A stretch of 19,983 bases of DNA from Candidatus Omnitrophota bacterium (GCA_016180605.1 JACPAW010000071.1:1-19983), one strand, 5' to 3'; positions 1-7,558 are shown, counted from the first letter of the stretch. Program-made: numbers and translations. Notes: a model not told the origin generated them from the letters alone.

Positions 1-2
1 TC

Positions 3-686
3 GAGCTGCGCGATATGGAGAATTACTTCCATCTTGTCTTAAGCGAGCGCTTTTCTATATGGGATGTCCTTGTTGGCAACCCCCAATCTGAGGGGTACCT
101 TGCTTGGCAGGAACATTCCACTGGACGCACTTTACAAAGGCTTCTTGGAGTCAAAAAAGAATTTGAGCCGATCTATCAATTCTTAGCCGATCCTGAAATC
201 GTTGAATCGCCTCGCCCTGAAGGAAAAATGCCTGTCCCCAAGGTGACAGTCACCTTGGGGACAGGCATACGGGACTGGCCGGCAAGAGTGAGCCGGTTTC
301 TGCGACACCGACTGCCGCAAATCTTAATTGCCGCCGTTGTGGGGGTCTTCATTCCCTCTGCCGCGGAGGCCTCATGGCGGACCGCTTCGATGGCACTCGA
401 AACGATTGGGTGGTTGAGTGGGTGGGGAGTTTGGGTGGGGGCAGTAGCCCTTTGTCATATTAGCTTTGGTGGGTTGGTGGGTCATCCAAGCGGGCGTTTT
501 ATCTTTGAAGCCAGAAAAGCAGCTTCAGCTTTGGATTTACAGCGGAATAGCTGGAATGTGGTTAGGGCTAGGACTTGCGTGGTCAGGGCTTGGTGTTATC
601 TCTTCGGATTGGGCTGTCCTGGTTGGAGCCCCATTGGGTGCGGCAGCCACGATCGGTTTCTTCGCCAGCCTCATCGCACTCTATGA
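3..686 (+). CDS. N-terminal part of large membrane protein, 5' partial, frameshifted
   Basis: The frame is open from the left window edge, so the true start lies upstream; the first internal ATG is at 15. The product is hydrophilic for about 90 residues, then has a likely membrane segment (LPQILIAAVVGVFIPSAAEA) and a Gly/Trp-rich stretch up to about base 445. Beyond that point this frame loses its membrane-like character. The +1 frame, after a TAG at 445-447, continues hydrophobic sequence that joins smoothly to the 466-3837 reading frame. I therefore read bases 3 to about 445 as the real N-terminus of the next entry and the rest of this frame, up to 686, as non-coding. The cause could be a true mutation, programmed shifting, or an assembly error in the G-rich run at 430-440. 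No family is recognised. Confidence 0.45.
   Translation, partial: ELRDMENYFHLVLSERFSIWDVLVGNPQSEGYLAWQEHSTGRTLQRLLGVKKEFEPIYQFLADPEIVESPRPEGKMPVPKVTVTLGTGIRDWPARVSRFLRHRLPQILIAAVVGVFIPSAAEASWRTASMALETIGWLSGWGVWVGAVALCHISFGGLVGHPSGRFIFEARKAASALDLQRNSWNVVRARTCVVRAWCYLFGLGCPGWSPIGCGSHDRFLRQPHRTL
228..268. repeat. Perfect 20-bp inverted repeat (REP/MITE-like palindrome)
   Basis: Arms 228-247 and 249-268 are exact reverse complements separated by one base. Each arm contains the TGTCCCC/GGGGACA core. The palindrome lies in frame within the N-terminal reading frame above, where it encodes a PVPKVTVTLGTG-like segment. Palindromes with a TGTCCCC core are, to my knowledge, dispersed in many uncultured bacterial genomes and may be moved by REP-associated Y1 transposases. 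No transposase gene is visible here. Confidence 0.75.
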
Positions 687-3600
687 GTTTTTCATACGTC
701 ATCGTGTACGTATCTTGCTTATAGGACTCATCCTCAGTGCTGTATTCATTGCAGCGTGGCTTGCTGCGGGTACCAGTGACATTAGAACGACAGTCTCCCA
801 GATTCAAACGCCCACCATCCCTAGCTGGTTGTGGCCGGGGGTTCTATTTTGGATGGGTGGACTTTGCGGTGGTCCGATTGTCTTACTTCTTACCATCCTA
901 GCTATCCGCAAGCTTCCTTTGCGAGCGTGGGCGAAGACCTTACTCGAGCATCTTAGGCCATTAGCAAAAGGCGTACTCCAGCACCGTCAATGGTGGCTGG
1001 CACCCGTCATCGCTATTCTTTTAGCAGCAGCAGCCACGATAGTAGAAGCTGCCATAGATCCGCTAAGTGGCAGCGAATCGATTTCCATCAACTTTGGAGG
1101 TATCGTTGGGTTTGTCTTGGCTGCAACCGCCGCCGTGCTAATGGCCGTTGGGAATCCCAAGCGTGCCAATGATGAGGAATCCGATTCCTATCCCCGCTCA
1201 TTTTTGCCGCAAGCATTAGCTGATTGGTGGACAACGGCTCATCACAAGCCTTCCTATCCAAGTCTGGCTTCTTTAGCCAAAGACTTCAATCACACGATAG
1301 GTCGACGTGTAGGTGATCCCACCATTGAGAAACATCTTCCCAAGGCCAATGCGATTCTTACCGCCATGGGAAAGTCGGTAATCCGCGTCCAAAAACACCA
1401 TGAGGGTCCAAAGCGCCAACCTAAAGTGCATGTTGAAATCATCGATGTTTCCCAGGGGTCATCTCAAAAAATTGTGTACCAAGCTTCCTATAAAGTGGGT
1501 GATACCCATGCACTGTGGCGGCGGCTTAAGAAACGATTAAGGAGTGATTCAATTAAGAGCGTTGAGCTTCAATACCGGGATGGAACCAGTTATCCGGTGA
1601 CCCCGATTACTCAGTGGTTTGGTCCTGGAAAATCAGGGGTGATTTTTCATGACGAAGACGTCATTGTGATTACTGTTGAGCAGCGGCATGCTGCAGAAAT
1701 AAACTCTGGTGGCGGGATATGGCCATGGCTTCAAAAACCGGTTTACGACCCGATCGAAGCTTGGGTGGGTGAGCGTTACGGTTCATGGTGGGGATGGCTT
1801 GCCGGGAAGGTGATCGCACCGACCTTGATTGAGTCAGGGCTTGTGGTAGCAATCTTGCTTCTTTCTTACCACACTTTGGGAGCTTTCTTGATCACCTGGG
1901 GCCAAATGTGGCTCATGGAATGGCCGATTGTCCTTGGCCCGCCCGTGGCAGAACCCCTCTATTTGCTTTTACCCCAGCCTGTCGTTTCCTCTGTCCTTTG
2001 GGTTCTTTCCAAGCTTTTCTTCTGGCATCGTCCGCACGGACGCACAGCTCTATCATCTCATCTAACCCAGATCACTGAGTCTACAGGACTGACGTGGGTC
2101 ATGATGATGGTTGTTGGAGCCCTGTTGTTTCCGACCACGGCTGTTGTTTCCCATTCCGTTCATTTATGGATTGTGGCGGAATTTCTAGTCCACTCTATTT
2201 CTAATTTTTTTGAAACGCAGCCGCGTGGTTCATTTCAGGAATCCCAGACTGAGTACCAAGAAACGCCTATCCCCCAGGTGACCGTCACTTCTGATGAACG
2301 ACCAGAAACCATTTGGGTGCCATCTTCGATTCCAGAAGAGGGGATTACGGCCGACCTTAAAAAGTATAAGGACACTATCGGGGCAAATCTGCTTCTTGCT
2401 GAAAGATCTCTTGCAGAGGGCAAGCGTGAGGATGCGCAAGAGTACGTGTCGTTGGCGGAAGGATTGCTTGAGAGGTTTCAACGCGGTGGAATCAGAGAAC
2501 AAGATTCAGTTGCGTTTCATGCTCTGGCACAGGAGATTGAAATAGTCAAGGTACGAATTCGCACCTGGCGGTTCCATGATGGCATCGAAGAGGGTGCTTT
2601 TATTCGACAGCGGATTCTTCCAGAGTTACGGAAATGGTCGGTCAAAAGGGGTCTAGGACATCTTGCTTTTACTTTTGCAGAGCCAACCTTTCAAACGGCA
2701 GCTTCTGTAGCCGAATTATTGCTGTCGAGTGAGCAGCGAGCTTTCGAGGCTGAAAAATTATCCCAGGCCGAAAGGGCCCTTTATCGTCGGCACCGCCAGC
2801 ATCAAGCTTCCTTCGCACTAAAAGGAATTCGAGAGTTACTGCAGCGGAACCCCTGGAGCATCCTTGTCTATAATCAGACGGGTCAACTGATGGGGGTGGT
2901 GTTTATTGCGCTAACCCCGTTTCGTTTGGCATCTGAGTTACCGCGCAGGGCTTCTGGAATCACGCGCGTTGGCATGCACAATCTGGGGCTGCCCAAACAG
3001 TCTTTGGTGGATTTCTGGTTTACCGGTGCCACTAATGGACATGCCGAGGCGGCCATCTTAGCATCGTTTGCGCTAGTCCGGGCTTTGCGCAGATTAAACA
3101 ATCCGTTTTGGGCTATTGAGAAAGTATTCGCCAATAGCAACGCTCGGAAATTTGCCAAGCTTCGCGATAGATACCCCAAGCTGTCTATTAGAAAATACTT
3201 AGAACGGGTACGCAAGGGTCGCATCCACGACCCAATCGGTTTCCATTTTAAGCACGGCGTAAAGCCAAAGGTCCGCATTAATCCCCACAGTTTTCCTCCG
3301 ATTACGGCAGGGTTCGAGGAAGAAGAAATTCTCCCCAATGCCATCGGTGGCGGCCCTGCCGTAATCGTGGAATATCCCTCGAAAGTCTGGAATGCATCGG
3401 ATGATTCTCCTGAATCCTCCAAAGATGATGACTCATCTATCTCAATTGGAATTTCACCGAGCCAACCTCCAACAAATGATGGACCTGGCGGTGGGGTTCT
3501 GAAGTGGCTTACCAGCGTTCTTCATCTTTGGTTGCGCGTAGGAGTGGGATTGGTTCTGGGTCTATGGCTCATCGGTCTTGGCCTTGTCAAAGGTTTAGGA

Positions 3601-3837
3601 ATGGCGGTTCCTTTAGGCAGGCGGTTGCCCAGTCCGTTCAGACGACCGGGTGGTCCTATCCAAAGAGTGGCTAACGGATTAATGAGCGGTTGGTTTCCGA
3701 TGACAGGCCACAAACATTCCTCCGAGACTTCGTTGCGATTTGTCGGGCGCTTAGCGGATAAGCGTTGGTTTGCAGTCATCGACGCGTGGAGCAGTAAGTG
3801 GCTGCCGTGGCGGCAGTCGCGCGCTCCACCGAAGTAA
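466..3837 (+). CDS. Very large multi-pass membrane protein, unknown function
   Basis: This is 1123 residues from a GTG at 466, which is probably not the real start because the coding seems to continue from the upstream frame. An N-terminal block of about six hydrophobic segments (roughly residues 22-45, 49-76, 83-102, 121-147, 176-197, 208-229) is followed by a soluble region (about 230-440). A second membrane block follows (about 452-580), then a long basic and charged soluble domain (about 590-1000) with a probable helical stretch near 640-690, and a last hydrophobic segment near 1022-1050. The second block ends in VHSISN, loosely like the last His/Asn motif of CPBP intramembrane proteases, but the EExxxR motif is absent, so I do not assign that family. 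The stop lies 18 bases before a PilZ gene with a strong Shine-Dalgarno, so the two may be co-transcribed. No family is recognised. Confidence 0.8.
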   Translation: MVGWWVIQAGVLSLKPEKQLQLWIYSGIAGMWLGLGLAWSGLGVISSDWAVLVGAPLGAAATIGFFASLIALYEFFIRHRVRILLIGLILSAVFIAAWLAAGTSDIRTTVSQIQTPTIPSWLWPGVLFWMGGLCGGPIVLLLTILAIRKLPLRAWAKTLLEHLRPLAKGVLQHRQWWLAPVIAILLAAAATIVEAAIDPLSGSESISINFGGIVGFVLAATAAVLMAVGNPKRANDEESDSYPRSFLPQALADWWTTAHHKPSYPSLASLAKDFNHTIGRRVGDPTIEKHLPKANAILTAMGKSVIRVQKHHEGPKRQPKVHVEIIDVSQGSSQKIVYQASYKVGDTHALWRRLKKRLRSDSIKSVELQYRDGTSYPVTPITQWFGPGKSGVIFHDEDVIVITVEQRHAAEINSGGGIWPWLQKPVYDPIEAWVGERYGSWWGWLAGKVIAPTLIESGLVVAILLLSYHTLGAFLITWGQMWLMEWPIVLGPPVAEPLYLLLPQPVVSSVLWVLSKLFFWHRPHGRTALSSHLTQITESTGLTWVMMMVVGALLFPTTAVVSHSVHLWIVAEFLVHSISNFFETQPRGSFQESQTEYQETPIPQVTVTSDERPETIWVPSSIPEEGITADLKKYKDTIGANLLLAERSLAEGKREDAQEYVSLAEGLLERFQRGGIREQDSVAFHALAQEIEIVKVRIRTWRFHDGIEEGAFIRQRILPELRKWSVKRGLGHLAFTFAEPTFQTAASVAELLLSSEQRAFEAEKLSQAERALYRRHRQHQASFALKGIRELLQRNPWSILVYNQTGQLMGVVFIALTPFRLASELPRRASGITRVGMHNLGLPKQSLVDFWFTGATNGHAEAAILASFALVRALRRLNNPFWAIEKVFANSNARKFAKLRDRYPKLSIRKYLERVRKGRIHDPIGFHFKHGVKPKVRINPHSFPPITAGFEEEEILPNAIGGGPAVIVEYPSKVWNASDDSPESSKDDDSSISIGISPSQPPTNDGPGGGVLKWLTSVLHLWLRVGVGLVLGLWLIGLGLVKGLGMAVPLGRRLPSPFRRPGGPIQRVANGLMSGWFPMTGHKHSSETSLRFVGRLADKRWFAVIDAWSSKWLPWRQSRAPPK

Positions 3838-3855
3838 ACAAGGAGGGATTGTGAA

Positions 3856-4260
3856 ATGTCTACTGCCATCTCAACGGCGCAGAAAACTCCTGCGGCGTTT
3901 GATCAACGGCGTCATAAGCGGGTTGCCTTGACGGCACCCATGCGCATTTTGCCGTCTACCGCTATGGCTGGAAAGATACCGAAAGGCTTCAACGCCCAAT
4001 CGCAGAATCTTAGCGGAGGCGGTCTGTATCTGACCACGGAAGAGGTGGAGTTCATTCGGATTGGAGCCGTGCTGCGGGTTTCTTTGGCAGTTCCCTGGAA
4101 ATTGCGCGGAAACATTCCGTTTTCACGCATCAGCGGGTCTTGCCGTGTCGTGAGAATCGACGACAAATCGAAGGAGGAAAAGGACCTGGTGGGTGTTGCC
4201 ATTGCTTTCTGCGGCAATGACCTGACGATGCTAGGTACCATGACGGGTCCGGCGGCATAA
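3856..4260 (+). CDS. PilZ domain protein (c-di-GMP receptor), first of pair
   Basis: This is a 134-residue single-domain protein. The two PilZ ligand motifs are present in order: RxxxR at residues 18-22 (RRHKR) and N/DxSxxG at 51-56 (NLSGGG), followed by the expected beta-rich remainder. PilZ domains bind cyclic di-GMP and pass the signal to a partner protein or enzyme, often in motility, polysaccharide or surface-structure control. An AAGGAGG Shine-Dalgarno at 3840-3846 fixes the ATG at 3856. There is no signal peptide or membrane segment, so it should be cytoplasmic. It follows the large membrane protein by 18 bases, which makes that protein a candidate partner. The second PilZ gene lies 80 bases downstream. 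Ligand binding is inferred from the motifs only. Confidence 0.88.
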   Translation: MSTAISTAQKTPAAFDQRRHKRVALTAPMRILPSTAMAGKIPKGFNAQSQNLSGGGLYLTTEEVEFIRIGAVLRVSLAVPWKLRGNIPFSRISGSCRVVRIDDKSKEEKDLVGVAIAFCGNDLTMLGTMTGPAA

Positions 4261-4302
4261 CATAAGAAAAGGAGTTCTTGAACAAGTGGCAAAAGTTTTC
4301 GC

Positions 4303-4331
4303 TTGAGTGAATTACGAACTTCTACTACACT
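4303..4331 (+). promoter_or_regulatory. Sigma70-type promoter giving a near-leaderless mRNA
   Basis: A -35-like TTGAGT (4303-4308) is followed by a 17-base spacer and a -10-like TACACT (4326-4331). The ATG of the next gene starts nine bases after the -10, so transcription would begin about 0-4 bases before it. No Shine-Dalgarno precedes that ATG. The same TACACT-N9-ATG layout occurs at 14652-14667. Confidence 0.5.
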
Positions 4332-4340
4332 ATCTCCAAG

Positions 4341-4736
4341 ATGCCTCAAGTGGGGATAGTCAATAGCACCTTGGCACCGCCGGAGCGTCGGCGAGGACGA
4401 AGGGTGGCCTTAGAGGTGCCCTTGCTGATGCGGCGCGGAAGTGGAAATGCTCCACTGATCGAGCTTGCCACTAAGAATATCAGCCTTGCGGGCGTTTACG
4501 TCGAAGCTGAGGAAGGGCAGGTCCCGGCGGTCAACGAAATCGTAGTCACCACGATTTCCATCCCTGAAGAAGAACGCCGCGCTTTTCCATTCGCTAGACT
4601 CGTAGGCAGAAGCCGTGTGGTCCGCGTCAAACCGCTTCCATCCTCCCAAAACACATCCAGTAAAAAACGCTACGGCATTGCCCTTGAATTCGGAAGCGAC
4701 ATGACCGCCCTTTCCGGCATTCCTCCGCGAGGCTAA
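4341..4736 (+). CDS. PilZ domain protein (c-di-GMP receptor), second of pair
   Basis: This is a 131-residue protein with an Arg cluster containing RxxxR (residues 16-21, RRRGRR) and NISLAG at 46-51, the N/DxSxxG motif. It is a diverged relative of the preceding PilZ protein: both share an extended loop before the second motif and a C-terminal strand ending with GIALEF/GVAIAF-like sequence. It appears cytoplasmic, with no membrane segment. The ATG at 4341 lacks a Shine-Dalgarno but lies just after a promoter, so a leaderless mRNA is likely. The stop is 21 bases before the probable start of the ROK kinase, suggesting one transcript. Two adjacent PilZ proteins may have different c-di-GMP affinities or different partners; that is inference. 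Confidence 0.87.
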   Translation: MPQVGIVNSTLAPPERRRGRRVALEVPLLMRRGSGNAPLIELATKNISLAGVYVEAEEGQVPAVNEIVVTTISIPEEERRAFPFARLVGRSRVVRVKPLPSSQNTSSKKRYGIALEFGSDMTALSGIPPRG

Positions 4737-4757
4737 CTCCTTTCTACGAGATCCATT

Positions 4758-5849
4758 CTGAAGAGAATCATTCTCGGCGCAGACGTCGGGGGAACAAAGA
4801 TTAAAGTGGGTGCGATAGAGCGCACTCCGAATGGTTTAGCTCACATCCTTTTGTCCCAGCAAGAAACCACTCCTCGCTTGAGTCCTCCTGAATTTTATGA
4901 CGCACTCGCACTGCTCCTGCGTGGAATCCAGCAGCGGGTCGTTTCCCAGGGTTTATCGCTGGAAAAAATCGCAGCCATCGCTCATCCTGGACGTTTCCTG
5001 GCGGATGGCACTTTAGCCTCCGGAACTACCCCAAATTTGGGCCAGGCATTCGGTGAATTCGATGGGTTGTCTCCCGCGGATGAATTAAAGCAGCGTCTTG
5101 GATGTCGCGTATTTGTCGAAAACGACGCGGTTTCCCAGATGCGCTTTGGGCTCGATGTCCTGTTGCGCGATCCAGCCGTGCGTCCTTCCTTATTAGGTCA
5201 GACGATCGTCTATTTGGGAATTGGCACCGGACTAGGAGCAGGGGTATCGCAGGTTCAAGCAAACGGCAAGATCACGGTGGTTACGGATGGGCATCTTTTT
5301 GACATGTGTGTTCCTGGCTATGGGCAGGGCGATAAGATTGCAGAAGAGCTGCTGACAGGTCCGGCCATCGCCGGGCGCATCAAAGAAGCCAATTTGTCCT
5401 TAAGCGCTCCCATTAATCCGCCAACGCCGGAGCGCATCAGCGCGCTGATAACGGATGCTGCAGCACTGCCACAGCACCAGCAGGTCGCTCGTCAAATTGC
5501 CGAAATGGAAGGGGACATCTTGGCAGCGATCATCGAAGCCATTCATGCAGGGGAAATCAAAAAAGTGCGGCTGGAACCGCAGCCAGGTGGTCCGTTTCTT
5601 CGGCACTTGGATGAACCGGACCGTGCTTGGAGCTTTACGGACCGCTTAATCGTTAAAGGAGCTTCTCGGTTTATCCTGGGAGGATCCGTTGGCTCCAATT
5701 CGATATTGGGAGCGGCGATTCAAAAACAAGCCCTGCTGGGGTTGCGCCAACGAGGTTTGGAAAAGATTAAGATTTTCCAGATTCCCGCAAACTCAGCCGA
5801 TGCGGGTCTTCTGGGAGTGGTCCATGCCGCGTCGGAAGAAATATTGTAG
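4758..5849 (+). CDS. ROK-family sugar kinase, non-canonical start
   Basis: ROK kinases phosphorylate hexoses or N-acetylhexosamines with ATP. The N-terminal phosphate-binding motif LGADVGGTKIKVGAI is complete only if translation starts upstream of the first GTG (4806). Between the in-frame stop at 4734-4736 and that motif there is no ATG, GTG or TTG, only ATT (4755), CTG (4758), ATC and ATT. I chose CTG at 4758, giving 363 residues. The catalytic Asp is in VENDA (about residue 123) and the second ATP-site loop GIGTGLGAG is at about 154-162. The CxCGxxGC zinc motif of many ROK proteins is missing; the matching stretch reads GHLFDMCVPGYGQGD. The 3' end overlaps the convergent isomerase-like gene by 57 bp. 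Mannose or another hexose is a plausible substrate given the neighbours, but this is not shown by the sequence. Confidence 0.85.
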   Translation: MKRIILGADVGGTKIKVGAIERTPNGLAHILLSQQETTPRLSPPEFYDALALLLRGIQQRVVSQGLSLEKIAAIAHPGRFLADGTLASGTTPNLGQAFGEFDGLSPADELKQRLGCRVFVENDAVSQMRFGLDVLLRDPAVRPSLLGQTIVYLGIGTGLGAGVSQVQANGKITVVTDGHLFDMCVPGYGQGDKIAEELLTGPAIAGRIKEANLSLSAPINPPTPERISALITDAAALPQHQQVARQIAEMEGDILAAIIEAIHAGEIKKVRLEPQPGGPFLRHLDEPDRAWSFTDRLIVKGASRFILGGSVGSNSILGAAIQKQALLGLRQRGLEKIKIFQIPANSADAGLLGVVHAASEEIL

Positions 5850-7145
5850 TTGAGCCTTGCCTTTGGCTTGGTAGGTCGTTCGTTCATAAGGAAGGCTGGC
5901 AGGCAGGAACGCGGGTTGCGTAGGAGAGATCTGAAACGAAAACGGGGATTGGTTTGCTGCTTCCAAAGTGACTTCCACGGTTCCTTCTGTGGCGTGCAGC
6001 TCAAGAAAACTTTCATGCCCTAAGGGGATCTGGCTTTCTCCGGATCCGGAAAAACGCAATTCATAGACGGAGAAATAGGGCCACGCAGGTTCATCTACCA
6101 GCCGGAACCACTGTGCGTTACCGGAGGTTTTCTCTCCAGGCATCTTTACGGGCTTGGCCCTGCGTGTATAGTAGGCTCGGGGGTGTGCTGTAATGTCCAG
6201 CAGATGCACAAACTGCTCCAAGTAGTCTTTCGATATGGCCTTCCGGAACGCCAGCGATTTTTGTTCCTCATTCCAGGTAAAAGGAGTGAAAAAATCCGCT
6301 CCGCTTTCCGTCCGATCGAAAGTCCGTTGGGGCTCCACTAGAATCCAGCTGGTTGTGCCATCCGGAAGGAGAATCTGCTTGTAAATCCACAGCTCATCTT
6401 TGGGGTGGAAATTGCCTTGGGCCCGCGGATGCAGCTGGAGTGAAAGACCGGCAATGGCATGGAAGGTTGGGCTCTCGATGAGAATCGCCTCCCCATCGGA
6501 AAAATCGATGCGGTGCATCAGGTGAATCAGTTCTTGGCGCAGTCGCTGCAATGCTTGCAGGGCTTGACGGGCGTCCGTCTGTTGGTTATCGGCAACGAAA
6601 CGATTTATAAACACCGTCGACACAGTTCCATTCCAATCCTGCTTGGCTTCCTCGATCGCCCACTGTTTATACGTTCTCTTAAAGGACTCAAAGACTTCTC
6701 GGGTGCGCAGCTGCGGCTCAATCAACTGCTTAAGCTGTTCCAGTGTTGTCCGGTCGCTCCATAAAAGCCTGGTCAGATATTGCCGGAATGCATCGTTTGA
6801 TTTTCCACATTTTTCAACGGCATCGGGATTGAATCCGACATAGGCAAATGGCGGAAAATCGGACGGGTCCAAAAATTTAACGAAGAAATATTTTTGGTGG
6901 TCGTGCTCTGGGTCCATACCCATCGGCCCTAGTACTTCTGGAAAGTTTCTGATCAGCTCTTCCATGGTAGCGGAGCCCGCTTGGGATTTCTCGAGGATCC
7001 GGGCAGGTTTGCTGGAACCGGAGAAAAACGGCCAAGCTTCAGAGATGGCTTGTGGGGCGTGGAAAAGGCGCTGCAGGGCAGATCCTGCCCACTCATAATG
7101 CGTAAAATTGCCTTCGGTATGAAGCGGTTGATCCTTAAGAGACAT
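5793..7145 (-). CDS. Mannose-6-phosphate-isomerase-like cupin protein
   Basis: This is 450 residues from the ATG at 7145. Blocks resembling type I phosphomannose isomerase occur in order: ISEAW (34-38), FFVKFLDPSDFPPFAYVGFNPD (87-108, like the LLKFLDA...QVHPD block but without the Gln/His zinc ligands), and GEAILIESPTFHAIAG (218-233, like GDIFYIPAGTPHAIG). SLQLHP and KDELWIYK follow (to 256), with a C-terminal cupin-like domain to the end. Because the usual metal ligands of the first block are not visible, the reaction is uncertain; the true metal site may lie in the HP...KDE block. The frame stays open upstream to 7670, but that extension runs antisense through two RNA elements and gives unconvincing protein. 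A promoter six bases before this ATG supports 7145. It converges on, and overlaps, the ROK kinase, perhaps serving the same hexose pathway. Confidence 0.75.
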   Translation of the reverse strand: MSLKDQPLHTEGNFTHYEWAGSALQRLFHAPQAISEAWPFFSGSSKPARILEKSQAGSATMEELIRNFPEVLGPMGMDPEHDHQKYFFVKFLDPSDFPPFAYVGFNPDAVEKCGKSNDAFRQYLTRLLWSDRTTLEQLKQLIEPQLRTREVFESFKRTYKQWAIEEAKQDWNGTVSTVFINRFVADNQQTDARQALQALQRLRQELIHLMHRIDFSDGEAILIESPTFHAIAGLSLQLHPRAQGNFHPKDELWIYKQILLPDGTTSWILVEPQRTFDRTESGADFFTPFTWNEEQKSLAFRKAISKDYLEQFVHLLDITAHPRAYYTRRAKPVKMPGEKTSGNAQWFRLVDEPAWPYFSVYELRFSGSGESQIPLGHESFLELHATEGTVEVTLEAANQSPFSFQISPTQPAFLPASLPYERTTYQAKGKAQLQYFFRRGMDHSQKTRIG

Positions 7146-7151
7146 AACAAC

Positions 7152-7160
7152 ATTATACCA
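7152..7160 (-). promoter_or_regulatory. Extended -10 promoter for isomerase-like gene, leaderless
   Basis: On the minus strand TGG-TATAAT occupies 7160-7152, a consensus extended -10 element. Six bases then separate it from the ATG at 7145, so the start point should coincide with the A of the ATG. There is no Shine-Dalgarno. The -35 (CTGTCA at 7178-7173, 15-base spacing) is weak, as is common for extended -10 promoters. Confidence 0.55.
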
Positions 7161-7171
7161 AAGGGCAGTTC

Positions 7172-7201
7172 TTGACAGGGCCTCTTGGTATCGGGCATAG
7201 T
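7172..7201 (+). promoter_or_regulatory. Promoter of first tandem RNA leader
   Basis: A consensus TTGACA (7172-7177), an 18-base spacer and a -10-like CATAGT (7196-7201) predict a start near 7208, just before the conserved AAAAGGCAAAC of the structured RNA. It is divergent from the isomerase-like promoter. Confidence 0.45.
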
Positions 7202-7207
7202 TAAACT

Positions 7208-7332
7208 GCGAAAAGGCAAACTTCCGCCACAAAAATTGGCGGACACGCCAGGTCATGTGGCGTGCACGGTAACGTGAGGGCGCAAAGCCGAGAAACCTAC
7301 AGGTTAAGCAGGTTGGTCGGGCTGCCGAAGAG
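7208..7332 (+). ncRNA. Structured RNA leader, copy 1 (GEMM-like, with extra hairpins)
   Basis: The order of elements is: AAAAGGCAAA (7211-7220); hairpin 7223-7229/7237-7243; hairpin 7244-7250/7258-7264; a short hairpin with a GTAA tetraloop (7265-7276); GCAAAGCC (7282-7289); a further paired region; and GGTCGGGCTGCCGAAGAG (7315-7332). The GGC at 7215 can pair with the GCC at 7287-7289. The blocks GGCAAAC, GCAAAGCC and CGGGCTGCCGAAG resemble the conserved parts of the c-di-GMP-I (GEMM) riboswitch. In that class a single GNRA hairpin and GAC separate GCAAA from GCAAAG; here there are three hairpins. The last block is also the 5' arm of an intrinsic terminator. No gene follows the terminator before the next promoter at 7372, so the terminated product would be a stand-alone short RNA unless it reads through. 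Confidence 0.6.
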
Positions 7333-7352
7333 TTTCGGCGGCTTATTTTTTT
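7321..7352 (+). terminator. Intrinsic terminator of RNA leader copy 1
   Basis: A 9-bp stem (7321-7329 with 7334-7342, one G-T pair) has a 4-base loop and is followed by TTATTTTTTT. The 5' arm is part of the conserved CTGCCGAA block of the upstream RNA, so folding of that RNA should compete with termination. Confidence 0.8.
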
Positions 7353-7371
7353 GCCATTTTCTAGAAAAAGC

Positions 7372-7399
7372 TTGACAGCGTCGCTGGAATGTATACAAT
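7372..7399 (+). promoter_or_regulatory. Sigma70-type promoter for major-subunit gene leader
   Basis: A consensus TTGACA (7372-7377), a 16-base spacer and TACAAT (7394-7399, five of six consensus bases) predict a start near 7406. It lies 20 bases downstream of the first leader's terminator and drives the second leader and the gene at 7692. Confidence 0.75.
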
Positions 7400-7440
7400 A
7401 AATGTTATCTTGTTCTTTTAAAAACATTCTATGCTTATGT

Positions 7441-7558
7441 CGATAAAGGCAAACCTCGCGCGAGCGAGGGACCTCTGGGTGGTAACCCCAGAGCCCTCCT
7501 AGGGAGGGGCAAAGTTGCCGGCTCTGCGATAGCGATCGCAGAGGGCCGAACTGCCGAA
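7441..7558 (+). ncRNA. Structured RNA leader, copy 2, riboswitch-like
   Basis: The elements are: CGATAAAGGCAAA (7441-7453); hairpin 7454-7459/7464-7469 capped by a GCGA tetraloop; linker GAC (7470-7472); a 7-bp hairpin 7473-7479/7487-7493; hairpin 7494-7499/7503-7508; GCAAAG (7509-7514); and a long hairpin 7522-7530/7535-7543. The block GGCCGAACTGCCGAA (7544-7558) completes it. Extending the long hairpin by 7519-7521 with 7546-7548 uses bases of the terminator's 5' arm, so antiterminator and terminator exclude each other, as in a transcriptional riboswitch. Copy 3 on the minus strand (13390-13518) has the same order and linkers with different but still paired stem bases. It controls the secreted subunit gene at 7692. 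Ligand unknown; c-di-GMP is the leading guess. Confidence 0.7.

Noticed and set aside
2883..3422. 179-codon minus-strand open frame
   Set aside because: It lies inside the large membrane protein gene, and its protein has no recognisable motif or start signals.
7208..7558. Firm naming of the leaders as c-di-GMP-I riboswitches
   Set aside because: Short conserved blocks agree but the two extra hairpins and an unclear 3' half do not; without a covariance-model search the name would be overcalled.
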